Shown: positions 1-10,814 of the stretch, one piece after another
How the letters are laid out: each line of letters opens with the position of its first letter
How positions within the stretch are numbered: the first letter of the stretch is position 1
Origin: Phytopythium helicoides
Lineage: Eukaryota > Oomycota > Peronosporomycetes > Pythiales > Pythiaceae
Direction: 5' to 3'
NCBI GenBank assembly: GCA_024867545.1
Contig: JANFNE010000080.1
Location: forward strand, 24,314 to 88,313
Length of the DNA stretch: 64,000 nucleotides
Program-made: the position numbers and the translations under genes
Notes under the pieces: generated by a model
What the model was told of the DNA's origin: nothing
The model's input: only the letters and a program-made list of their open reading frames with translations
Databases searched by the model: none

Positions 1-1245
1 ACGATCTCGGCCATCCAAAAGTACACGTGGGAGCCGATCGTCGGAATGATGCCGCAGAATTTGCCTCGGTGTGCGCCGTTGCCGATGTCCTCGTACTCGA
101 TCCACACCAGCTGGTCACTTGTCATCCACATCTCGCGAGTCAGCTCAACGCGATCACCTGTCACCTTGTCTGTCATCTCAATTTGGTGACGATCGAGATT
201 ATGGAGGTAGACACGGTATATCGATCCGAGGCAAACTCGTGACATTAGAACTGCAGACTTGACTAGCGCGCCGTTGTCGGCAGGGTCCATGGACCGCGTC
301 TCTTGCAAGAAGATATAGTTGTCATCGTCAACCTTTTGCACCAGCCGACTTTGCATTTCCATATCGGCGGGGTGTGTGCGCCGAAATCGCACCGGGTCAG
401 TCATGAGCTCCCACAAGCGAGTCCACACAACTTTCGCATTCAGAGCTGCAGTCTTTTTCTCAAGAGAGAACTTGAACAATCCCCTATCGACAAAGCGACT
501 TCCGCGCCATCCAACCACAGTTCCCACATTGCGAGCTTTCGACATAACTTCCTCGAACTCACTCATACGACGAATCGCGTTGAGGTGCATCACCTGGTGT
601 TCTTGACGCGACAGCGGCTTGAGTAGTCGGAAGTGCGATTCATGAATGTGGTAGAGTTTTTGCTCAGCCTTGAGCATGTCAGAAATCAGTGTACTTCGCT
701 GTGAGGCTTTTCGAAATTGCTGCCTCAACATCGTGTTCTCAGCCAGCAGTTGCGCCTTGGTTCGCTTCAGCTCGAGAAGTTGCGACTTCAGGTCGTGCTT
801 TCGGTCGGGAGTCGTTGTTGCACTCTGGTGAACGATAGCGTGACGCGAAGATAGCTGTTCGAATTGCCGCTCGAGTTCTGCCACTTGGCGCTGCAGCTCA
901 CCTTGCTTTTCCTGTGCGCAACGCAAGCCGCGCACCCACCAATAGTCTGTGAATACACTCCCCTGCGTCACTCACAAAATAATAGGACAGCACCTTTCTG
1001 CGGTAGTACTTGCGTCGCTCCCTCTCTCGAGCTCTCTCACGAGTCTGCTCGCGCTTCACTTCGCTTGTTAGGAGAATAGGGTGTGGTGATACATCATTCT
1101 CGCCGGGTAGGGGGAAGTTGAGGGCTCCTCCTTCTTGCTTGAAAGTCAACTCGGGGTCCCCGTTCACCAGAGATCCCACTAGATCAAGAAGCTCGGCGGT
1201 GTCGGTGAAGGTCTCGTCCAAAGGCACGAGGTCATTGATCTCCAT
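1..1245 (-). CDS. Partial basic/coiled-coil protein of the oomycete bZIP/START-like type
   Basis: The gene runs off the left edge of the window, so the C-terminus is missing. Exon 1 is 1245..994 and exon 2 is 911..1; the 82-nt intron has GT at 993-992 and AG at 913-912, and joining keeps one open frame (about 387 residues seen). Residues about 65-84 are strongly basic (RERARERERRKYYRRK). Heptad-like leucines follow (QVAELERQFEQL, then AENTMLRQQF), which suggests a basic-zipper-like or simply coiled-coil segment. The remainder (WELMTDPVRF, VYLHNLDRHQ, LVWIEYEDIG) resembles the C-terminal START-like region of a large uncharacterised oomycete family. The ATG at 1245 is the first in frame. The basic and coiled-coil parts are visible directly; the START assignment is recollection of the family, and a DNA-binding role is only an inference. 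Confidence 0.7.
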
Positions 1246-4002
1246 TGCGTGTGGCTGCGGACGCAGTTTCTAATGTGGCGGCTGGACATGCGAGCGCGCA
1301 CATCATCTGATGAGCTGTGTTGTATCAGTACAATCCAATGCTCCTGACCGTCAGGCTGACGCCCACGTATGTCTGTCCAGCTGGCTTGACTTGACCTTGT
1401 GGTGGAGGGAGGATAGGATGAGAGTTGCAAGTACTGTACCGGCTACATGATCATCTCTGGACAGTTTCCCGTTTCCTTCAGGTTTGTGAGCATTGATCGG
1501 CTCCGCTCCAATCGAGTTCAGATTGGCGAGTTTGGGAGAAACCTGGTCTGCGGAGGACTGACGAGCTATCAAGCACGCACATTCCGTCTGCAATTGTCCA
1601 TAGCCATCTCTCTTCTTGGAGGTGCTGGTCTCAAGTATGGCGGACAGTGCAGTGCTGTACCCTGCAACTGACAAGCAGCTGCTAATCAGCCACTCAAACA
1701 TACCAGTACATGTCAAATGTTGGTACTGAGCAACAACAAGAGCTATAAGGCATGTCGACAACTAAGCCATCAAATCCTCTTCCTGGATGAAATCTCAAGT
1801 CTTCTACACTGCTGAGCACTTTTAAAGACTTGCGTTGGTCAACGCAGTTCGGTGTAGACGTGCTGTTGTGGAGGTGCCAGTGTCTATGAACTCATGTGCA
1901 TTGACCCTATCACAAAGAGAGCAGGAAGAATCAACAAATGTTACTTTCAAATATTTTTTCTGACGATATTAGACCCAAGTTTTGCTATAAACCAGTCGGC
2001 GCTTGCGTACTATGAACTGTTCATTGTGTACTCACTCGACCCTCGCTTACTGTACTCGATCACACGCCGTCGACAGATCGCCTGGGCATTGGTCCCACCT
2101 GACACGTGTCCTTTCATAAAACTTACCGATTGCTACTCATCAACAGCAGTTTACAAAAATCGTGCATGTGTGATAAAGTGCAATGACGTCTTGCTGTGAG
2201 AACGCTGGAGGCGATGCCATGCGCAGTGAAGTTTCCCGAGTGGAGCAACTGGTAATCTTGGAGAATCGTTTGTCTACAAACCATGCCATTATCACTAAAA
2301 GCCCGGAGAAGTTTGCTCCATCGCTAGGACAACTCGTACTGTATCTAACTCACAGTTCCTGCTTCATTAGTGTTCGACCAGAGCAGTGGTTGTGATGTTT
2401 TAAAAGAGTGTGAAGTCATGGTTCTGTCTCCTATCCGTTGTCACTTCTAGGCAAGAATGCTAACATGATATCAGGGTGTTGTATGCATGCGGTTCAAGCT
2501 CCTACAGCAAAGTCCACAAAGTGCTCAATGGCCAGCACATCCGACATTGATCATTCCCACCACGATTTCTCTTACTAGTCGAGGGACATTTGAGCTCTAT
2601 TGTATGAGTAGAGTAGTGCACACCAAGAATTGCGAGGCCGACCGCATGACAGCTAGGAACCGGAATTGCGGTTCTAGAAAGATTCTGTATCTGCACCCTA
2701 AGTTGCCGGTGCTGTGTTCCTTGTAGTGTTAGATCGTCTCAGCGAAGCGGTGAAGATAAAGCAATCGGATATGAGAGCAATCGCAGCGATGAGTTTCAAC
2801 GAGAAATACTTTGAGCACATGAAGATATCGATACGATAGACAAGTCAAATAGAACCATTCCTCTGTCAATTCCGCCACAATCCACGAAATCTTTGTGGTT
2901 ATCAACGCTACTAGCAATATGAATAACGATCCTACTAGATTATCTATATATCTGCTTCCGACTTTGTAAACTTTAAACGTGGCAGCACAGGCGGCGGAAT
3001 GCCACCACACAGTGCAAACGATTCAGAGTTTCAAGTAATTCGAGCATTACAGTGGCTAAGTTAATCTAAACACATGGCGTTATTTGATCCAAATGCTGCT
3101 GCTGCCTGACACTTCCTGCTTCTGGTTTGCTTCGGTTTGCGAAGGAAAAGGCGAAGCGGATCATCCAACCCTTGCTTCACGCTACAACAGTGGTATCACT
3201 GAGTACGTGGTGGGCACATCCATTCTTTAGTCGACTCGCAGTGCTTGAAACGATTTTTCGATCCATTCGCCTGCAGCTTCGGCTCTCATCACGATGCTCA
3301 AGCAAGCAAGCAAGAGAAGTCACAGAGCTTCGTGCCATTGCTTAGCCCCGGATGCGGCTGAGTCTGTCTGATCGCATACTCCACTGTCGCCTCTGCAGCC
3401 GCCGGAGCTTCCTCGCGTCGGATTGGCCCAAACGTCCCTCTTTGTTGTATATGGGCCAATGAGAGATGCATAAACCGATTGTTTCCTCCAATGGGCTGAG
3501 AGCATTCGCGCTGGCCCATCCATCTGCCCAAGTTGAAGCCGACTTCAACATGCATCTTCGCTCGCAGCGCCACTGCCAGCCGAGTGCAGCAGTAGTGGGA
3601 CGGCGTATCCAGATTGGCACTGCTCACACCGCACTGACTCGGAGCACTGGCGACTTGCGAGTTGCGCGTTGCGAGTTGCGAGCCGCCTCGGCATCAAGGA
3701 TCAAGGCAACTTGGACGTGAAGTGAGTGCGCGGTGGCACCACTTCCATCGACGCATCGGCATGTGCTGTGCGGTCACAAATGTTGGTCTCCTGCGCGACC
3801 GACTGACTGTGTGAATTGTTGTAGACACACCTTGTTTCACAGCAGCTCGAGGCAGGCAGGCACACCCAAATGCTCTCCCAGGTGTCCGAGCGTCCGAGCA
3901 TCCGAGCTCACTCACGCGTCTAGCTCCTTCTCATTCTGTGGATAATAATATCACCAACTAGCTCTATTACCCTGTCATCGTGACAAGCCGACCAGGAGAC
4001 AA
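1246..4002. other. Intergenic region, no supported gene
   Basis: About 2.7 kb between two minus-strand genes. Short open frames occur on both strands, but none has a recognisable domain, a consistent splice structure or sustained protein-like composition. I see no RNA gene or long repeat. The right part (about 3900-4000) would hold the 3' untranslated region of the kinesin gene. Confidence 0.5.
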
Positions 4003-5851
4003 CTAGGCGGTCGTAGTGGTTCGCAGTTGCGCGATTCGACTTCTGCTGCGACCAATCTTGCACTTCTTCGCGAGCTCGCCAAACTTGAGACTGTTGAGAC
4101 TCTCGTGTGAAGATGCCGGCGATGGCGACAGGTTGAGGATCATCGCCGTCTTCCCTCCATCCGAGAAGCAGTCTCGCAGCAGAAATGTCAGCACGGACTC
4201 GCGGAAAGGGACCTGCGTCGCAAGACACAAAAGGCAGCGTTCGACAGACTCATGTGAGTGAGTGAATGCGTCCAACGAGATCAAGAGATACGAAACGACG
4301 CACATGCTTCGCCCTGGTGCGAATTGCCATCAGCACGCTCTTGAGGGTGCTGAGGCTTTTGTTGATGTGGATTGTTTCTGCTTCTTGTCGCTTGTTTCTT
4401 GGACTGGACGCCGGAAGCGCCTCGCTCCCCGCCAAATCGACCAGGCTGAGGCTGCCGTCGAGGACTACGCCCTGCGCCTCGTTCACACCGCGGATGTGGA
4501 GTGTAAATACGCAGTGCGACCTCGACGACATAGCGTTCATGGCTGTACTGGCGGTTGTCCGCTTTCGACGAGCACGCTTCAGTAGCTGGTGCGCTTGGTC
4601 GACAGAGGCGAGGTCCTGCAGACTCAGTCCCGCGACATGCGTTTTGCTGCTCTTGTCGTCAGTCACCACTGCCAGAGTCCCGTGGTGCTGCTGGTCGCCT
4701 CCGTCCGCTGAGAGCAAGTCTGCCAACCTCTCGTTATACACCTCAACAGCCGAGAGTTGAGCCGTGTAGCGCCATCCTTTTTGATTCTCATGCGTGGTTT
4801 GAGCGAGCACCATCTCAATGGCTCGAGGGACGATCCCACGAGAGTTTCCAGCGCCGCTACCTTGCATCTGTATCTCATGCGAGCAGCACACAAAGACAGT
4901 GAGGTGAGGACGTCGAGAGCAAGAACTGTGCGTGTGCGCATGCAACGCGGCGTACCGTATGTGTCTTTCCGGACTCGGTTTGTCCATACGCGAACAAGCA
5001 CACGTGACACCCGTCGATAGCTGACTGGACGAAGTCGGCGACCTCATGGAACATCGCAGCTTGGTCTGCTGATGGGCCGATAGCTCTGTCGACTGCAAAC
5101 ACTTGCGTTGCGATGGAGGACTGGCTACCACTCCTCGACCACTGAATCCTCACGGCTTGTCCATCGGCGCAGCAAGCAACAGCAGGTGCTGTTCCTGCAG
5201 CGCACTTGTCCGATGGCAACAGACACCTAGTCCTTGCGAACACTCGCACACTCCCTTGGAGCTCCTGGAGCCAGACAGAAGAGGGACGAACGTGGTGAGT
5301 TGGTGAGTCGGTTAGTTGGTGAGCTCGTTGCGTGCGCAGTTGCCGCGTTTGGCATTTGGTCCACCAGTGCATGTGCTTGGTTGGTTGATCGGCTGGGTAC
5401 GTACCATGATGCGATTGCGCAAGGCGCGTTGGCGTGTGTCGTTTTCGTTCTGCTTCTCTAGGAGCTCCATCACTTGCCTCTTGCTCTCAACGTTCGCAGC
5501 TCGTAGCTCCGCGAGCTCTCTCTCCTTCTCTTCCAGTGCCAGCACGAGTTCTCGGGTGCACGCGGCGCTCGTTTCCTTCTTCGTCTCGTCGTCATCGTCG
5601 TTAGCAGCACCACCATTATCATCACCAGCCCCGACAGCTCCGACAGCTCCGACAGCCCCGCCAGAATCACCAGCACCATCAACGACAGCACTAGCTGCAG
5701 AATCTTCAGTACCACCAACGCCAACTGCAACAGAACCAACCTGCGGGGGCGATTCTCGCGCCGACTTGTGCTTCTCTTCGTCGTCCTCGAGTGCGTACGA
5801 GGAGAAGCACGTTGACAAGTGACGCTGCGAAGCCACGAGTGCCGCTGCCAC
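4003..5851 (-). CDS. Kinesin-14-like (C-terminal) motor protein
   Basis: Four exons: 5851..5405, 5264..4956, 4867..4304 and 4212..4003. All junctions are GT-AG and phase-consistent, giving 509 residues. The first 149 residues are acidic and low-complexity, then a short coiled coil (LVLALEEKERELAELRAANV). The motor follows, starting ELQGSVRVFAR, which is typical of minus-end-directed kinesin-14. Motor motifs seen: P-loop GQTESGKTHT, switch I SSRSH, switch II SLVDLAGSE, then INKSLSTLKSV and VPFRESVLTFLLRD. The protein ends shortly after the motor, so the motor is C-terminal. The P-loop has Glu where GQTGSGKT normally has the middle Gly. The N-terminal tail is short for the family, so cargo or microtubule cross-linking function is uncertain. 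Role inferred: ATP-driven microtubule motor in spindle or transport. Confidence 0.87.
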
Positions 5852-6484
5852 GTTGGTATTTCTTCTGGTTTAGTCTGAAAAAAAAGTAAAAGAAGTGCTG
5901 AAACTGTCGAACGTAACGGACCAAGGATACCAGATGATGCGATCAAACCATGTAGGACCCGATTTTCGTAACTCTCGCTGCCTTCTTTATCGTCAATTCC
6001 CAGTAGTGAACGCAAGAGTTTCTTTGCTTGATACAATCACCTCTATTACTACTTTCACAGCGCGCCGTAGCAAACTTCCCAACCTGCTGCAGCATTATCG
6101 TTCATCTCGCATCCATAGGATCAACAGAATTGGCATCTCCGAACGCCGTATGGCGCACCCATGACTTGGTTGTCAAGATTTAGCACACAGTTAATCAACG
6201 TACTCGCCTCATTTTGCTGTAAGCGATCCTCCGCATACTGCTCAACACTTTATCATGGCGCAATTGAAACGTATTCGCTTGACTGCAAAATGACAGCCAA
6301 TACGTATAGTTTGGTTTCATTCATTACACCTATCATAGAACAAAATTCACATGTGAAAACCTCTCTGAATTCGAATAGCGACTATTGCGCTGGTTGGTTA
6401 TATCTGAGGAGAAATAAGCTACCCATACAAGCTAGACATTGCAGCAGCACGAGCTCGAGCTGTTTGATTGCGTTGTATATTGGC
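5852..6484. other. Intergenic region
   Basis: About 630 bases between the kinesin start and the end of the next minus-strand gene. It should contain the kinesin promoter. No domain-bearing open frame, repeat or RNA gene is recognisable. Confidence 0.45.
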
Positions 6485-8674
6485 TCAATCGTCTAGCATT
6501 AGCGGGTCAAGACCCATGGCAGAACCCGTAGCCCCCGGATTATCCTGATCGACAGTATCGTCATTGTCACTTTCGTACTCACTCTCGTGGAACATGCTCG
6601 GGTCCACCGCGAGTTGATGCTCGTGCACGTCTTCGCGTCCCCTGGTACTCGCTCTGGCACTTGCTGGACGAGAATGCATTTTCGGGCCAACGTCAGCATC
6701 CGGATCGGTCTCACTTGGCTGTTCTTCCGGATTTTCGATAAGAAACTCGACCTCCTCTCGCTCGTGCTCGCTATCGGATGGGTCGGATTCATCCTCATCC
6801 TGCTGAAAGAGATCTTTGGCCGTGTAGTCATATCGAAACTTGAGAAACCCTGCCTTGGAGAGCACTAGTACGTCATCGTCCATGTCGGGAGAGCTGTATG
6901 GCAGCAAATTCGACGTGAGTGCGTTACTGCAAGCGCAAAGAAACATGACATGGACAGAATGACTCACGCGGGCTCTCCAAAACACTCGAAGAATCGCTGG
7001 AGATCGTTTGGGCGAAGCGCGGCTCCACAGCTAGCGATAAACAATCGAATGTCCTCAGGCGAAACGTGACCGCGTCCGTAAGTGTCGATCAACTTCCACT
7101 CTAACTCCCACACATGCTTGCTGCGCTCCAATACAGCCTCGGGACTCATGTCCACGGTAGGTTTGTCATCAGCACCGCCTTCAGCTTGGACCACTTTGTT
7201 GTCTTGAGTCTCGTTAGCGTTCGATGTCGTGGAGTTGTCGACTGGTTTGCTCTCGCTCGTCTCCACGAAGGGCTTATCGCTCTGCTGAGACATCGGCTGA
7301 GGTATATGCTGAGGTGGTGGAGTGGTGTGGCTGTCGACGATCTTGATGAACTCTGTGATCAACGGGTGAGTTGAAGGATGCGGACAACGATAATCTTGGG
7401 TCAACGTCTACCACTCACCGGCGAGGTAGACCTCCCCGAGCTCTTCAACTTGCGCCCGGTTCACGTCCAGCCCGAGCTGCAACGCAGAAGGGCCAATGAG
7501 TTATCAGTCATCGTCGGGAGGAAGGCTGGAAAATGCAACGAGCACACCAGCGAAAACATGCGGCACGCCTGGCCAGCAGCGACCACGCCATTGCCGTCCG
7601 TGTCGAAGTACCGGAAGAGCTGCGCGCGTATCAACGAGTTAGAGGCGATTATTTCAAGCACCACACGCGAGTGCGCACCGTGCGTAGGTCGGTGAGCTGC
7701 GATTCGCCAAGGTGCTGGACACGCGCGTCGAACGAAGCCTGGAAGGAAGCTTGTACGATGTTCATGGCTGTCTGAAAGCGAACGAGTTGGCCCTCCCGCA
7801 CGACTGTTGCCAACGGGCGAGGGCCATCTTTGGATCGGCGGTGCTGCTTGCCCCTCCTGCGCTTGTCGCACGGGATGAGATGAGCCGGCACGTGGTGGGA
7901 CCTTCGGTAGTCGACAACCATCATGACACGACATGGGTGAAAGCTGCAAGGGTCGGAAGAATCCACAGAGCCTTCGACCTGACATCGAGCTGAGCTTTGG
8001 CCTCCTTTTCGGTGACGACGATGCTGCTGTCAAATATCAGCTGCTACTCTCCGAACTCGCGAAAAAGGCGACGGCTAGGAATGTTCAAAAGCAGAAAGAA
8101 CTGCAGGTATCGAAAGTGTGGTGTTCTCCACGACAGCTCGTCACATGTCAATACAAGAGGCAGCGCCATTCGTTCGCATCGAACGCAGATCATGCAGCTT
8201 CAACCGCTGCTGTAGCTCAAGTGTAGCCATCTCGGGTGTACACTCGGGCCATGATGAGTCGATGCGCATCCCCGGTGACTAGCGCCTGGTTTTTGCGAGC
8301 CGCAGCTGCTTTTCGCCTCGACAGTGGGAGGACACTCTAGTCGGCTGGAATTCCGCTGTCAGGCGAGTGTGGAGACAACACCTCCCCAGTGGAGAGCTAG
8401 GCGCCTTTCGTGAAGCTCTCTGCTGCCTTGACGGCACTCGATGCTTCCCGTTGAGCTGGAGGTGCAGCCAGCAGTGCATGACGTGGCGTGTACATTTCTC
8501 CAGTTTGCTTGGTTCGAAACGGGACCCACAGGCGGCCGAGATGGGTCGGGCACGGCGTGGCCTTCGAAGTGGTTTGATTCGTCTCGGACGGTTCTTTCTG
8601 TACATATACAAGGCGAGGGCGTCCAACTGTGTGCGGAGGCGAATCAACGAGTTGTCCATCATAGTCAGACTCAC
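6485..8674 (-). CDS. EF-hand-like protein, multi-exon, 5' end uncertain
   Basis: Several short exons are visible on the minus strand. Well-supported ones are an exon ending at 7679 (QTAMNIVQASFQASFDARVQ), 7619..7569 (LFRYFDTDGNGVVAAGQ), 7476..7419, 7352 to about 6968, and a last exon of about 6933..6485. The 7419/7352 and 6968/6933 junctions are GT-AG and phase-correct. The intron after 7569 lacks an obvious GT donor and may be GC-AG. The DTDGNG loop is EF-hand-like, but position 12 is Gln instead of Glu/Asp. A second helix-loop region (IDTYGRGHVSPEDIRLFIAS) also looks EF-hand derived. The C-terminus is very acidic. Coding-like text continues upstream (for example from ATG 8230 and near 8665) but I cannot join it securely. 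Function unknown; calcium binding is plausible. Confidence 0.55.
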
Positions 8675-8728
8675 ATCAAAAGTACGTAGCTGGTCGCTTC
8701 CAAGGGGGGAGAGGGAGGAGGGGCCTTC

Positions 8729-10165
8729 ATGCTGAGACTCTCCTCCTCACTTTGCAACTCGTCGCTCGCCTCGCTCTCGCCGCCCCTCGCCATGATGAAG
8801 CGCGAGCCTGAGCTGCTGGCGGGTCTCTCGGCCCGGCCAGCGAGCTTCCAGTATCCGCAGGACGTGGTCTGGGCGGACGACGAGGCTTCCAGCTCGGCCG
8901 TCGTGCTGCCCGTGCAGACGCCGCAGCCAAAGAAGAAGAAGGCGCCGAGCAAGACGAGCGTGTTCGTGTGCACCGAGCTGCACTGCGGCAAGACGTTCCC
9001 GCGGTCGTTCGCGTTGCGGAGGCACTTGCGGATCCACACGGGCAACAAGCCGTACGCGTGCGACTTTGAGGGCTGCACGCAGCGGTTCAACACGTCGGGG
9101 AACCTGAGCCGCCACAAGCGCATCCACTCGGGCGAGCGGCCGTACCCGTGCATCTTCGCCACGTGCGGCAAGCGCTTCAACACGAGCACCAAGCTCAAGC
9201 GCCACATGCGCATCCACTTCCCAGAGGGCCAGAACCTCTTCCGCTGCGTCGGCGGCAATTGCAACTGGAGCTGCGACAACTACAAGGAGTTCGCGCAGCA
9301 CCAGAAGCTCAACCACAACGTCATCGTCGGCGCGCAGCTCGAGAACGCCACGCGGAGGGCGGAGGCGGCGGCGGCCGCTGCTGGTGCCAACCCAGCCTCC
9401 GCCAAGGACAACGACTACTTCCCAGTGGCCGACACGACCACGCCCAGCGGTGGACGCATGGACTACGACCACCAGCAGAACGTGCTGCAGCCGCAGTCCT
9501 ACAACCCCGCCAGCAGCTTCCTCTACGGCGGCGGCAGCTACGCGGCGCCGGAGAAGCCCAAGCAGCCTCGCAAAATCATGGGCAGCTACTTCCCCAGCGA
9601 CATGGGCGGCCTCGCAAGCTTGCCCGTGCTCAAAACGGACAAAAAGCCGCTCGACGTCGAGCTGTCGGGCTCCAGCGGGGGCGCCTACGACATGGGGCTG
9701 GCCGCTTCGCGCAGGGCCAAGCCACCGTCCGCAGCCTTCCCGTCCTCGTCCTACCAGTCGCGGACGCCGTCGTCGTCCTCCACGCTCGGCTACGACTCGT
9801 TCACGCTCACTGACAGCTCCTCGACGTCCTCGTACGCGTCCCGGTCCACCCTGCTGCCGTCAACGTCCTACTCGAACCACTACACGTCGCAGTGGCGCAC
9901 CGACGACGACGAGGTCGGTCCTGACTCGGATGACTACGGCCATCCACAGCAGCAGCAGCAGCAGTCTCACCCACAGCAGCAAAACAACTTCAACTCGCTG
10001 CATCACCTGGCGCCCCACCACGTGCTCCGACCACCGCCCACGAGCAGCGACGACGCCAAGTACGGCAGCTTCCAGGTGCCGCCGCCCATGAACCCGGCAG
10101 CGCCCGACTTTACAGGCGAGGAGCTGAGCGCCGTGCTGCAACTCATGAACGATCCCTATCCATGA
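8729..10165 (+). CDS. C2H2 zinc-finger protein, probable transcription factor
   Basis: Intronless frame of 478 residues; the start may be 8729 or the double ATG at 8791, which better precedes the conserved text. Four zinc fingers lie at about residues 80-200: three classical ones (FVCTELHCGKTF, ACDFEGCTQRF and PCIFATCGKRF, each followed by HxxxH) with TGNKPY and SGERPY linkers, then a divergent fourth (RCVGGNCNWSC...HQKLNHN). The CxxxxC spacing and linkers resemble TFIIIA/ZIC/YY1-type arrays, so sequence-specific DNA binding in the nucleus is expected. The rest is low-complexity: poly-Ala, Ser/Thr-rich and a Gln-rich tract near residues 408-425, typical of activation regions. It is transcribed away from the EF-hand gene, so the two may share the short 8675-8728 promoter interval. 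Confidence 0.85.
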   Translation: MLRLSSSLCNSSLASLSPPLAMMKREPELLAGLSARPASFQYPQDVVWADDEASSSAVVLPVQTPQPKKKKAPSKTSVFVCTELHCGKTFPRSFALRRHLRIHTGNKPYACDFEGCTQRFNTSGNLSRHKRIHSGERPYPCIFATCGKRFNTSTKLKRHMRIHFPEGQNLFRCVGGNCNWSCDNYKEFAQHQKLNHNVIVGAQLENATRRAEAAAAAAGANPASAKDNDYFPVADTTTPSGGRMDYDHQQNVLQPQSYNPASSFLYGGGSYAAPEKPKQPRKIMGSYFPSDMGGLASLPVLKTDKKPLDVELSGSSGGAYDMGLAASRRAKPPSAAFPSSSYQSRTPSSSSTLGYDSFTLTDSSSTSSYASRSTLLPSTSYSNHYTSQWRTDDDEVGPDSDDYGHPQQQQQQSHPQQQNNFNSLHHLAPHHVLRPPPTSSDDAKYGSFQVPPPMNPAAPDFTGEELSAVLQLMNDPYP

Positions 10166-10814
10166 TGTCGAGTGCGGGTAGTCTTTCGTCGCCGCGTCGG
10201 GGTAGAGCGGCGGCCAGTGAGTTCCTTGGTGTTGTCGTTGGCATTTGTTATTTTTTTCTCCAAGATTTGTAGGGTATGCATGGAAGGCGCATTGGTTTGC
10301 CGCCGTAGTATAAGCGACACATCAATGACAGCAAAGCGTTGAGCAGCAAGGTGTTGAATGTTGAGCAGCAAAGGCGGGTCTTCCGGGTGGCCGCGGTCGT
10401 CTTGGAGGCTTGACTGTACACGTCCTGTCATCAGACTGGCAAACACTAGCAGCAAGTACGTCGAACAGAACGATCAAGACGCATCCAAGGTTCCGAAAAG
10501 CATGTTTTCGACGCTTGCAAGTGCCATGCGCTCGCAGAGCAACCATGGACGTCAGCACTAAGCAGTCATAAAGCATTCGCCGCCATTTGCCTGCGCTAAA
10601 TCGCGGGTCTTTTTCACTCGTCGCGTCGCCCAATAATCCGGAGAAAGCGGAGAAAGTAGCCGCTAACGGCTCGTTGAGAGCCAAGGAAAAGCAACTCACT
10701 CGAGGAATCGCCTCCTAGAGCTCAAGCGGTGCAACGACGTGGGAGACCTTGGAGGTTTGGGAGGAGCGCGGCCGGCGCCTCCAGCAACTACTGACAGGAG
10801 CGGCAGCGATCGGA
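10166..10814. other. Intergenic region
   Basis: About 650 bases between two plus-strand genes. It should hold the zinc-finger gene 3' end and the promoter of the next gene. No conserved open frame or repeat is seen. Confidence 0.45.

Noticed and set aside
8747..9472. 241-codon minus-strand frame opposite the zinc-finger gene
   Set aside because: A GC-rich shadow of the real plus-strand gene, which has clear zinc fingers.
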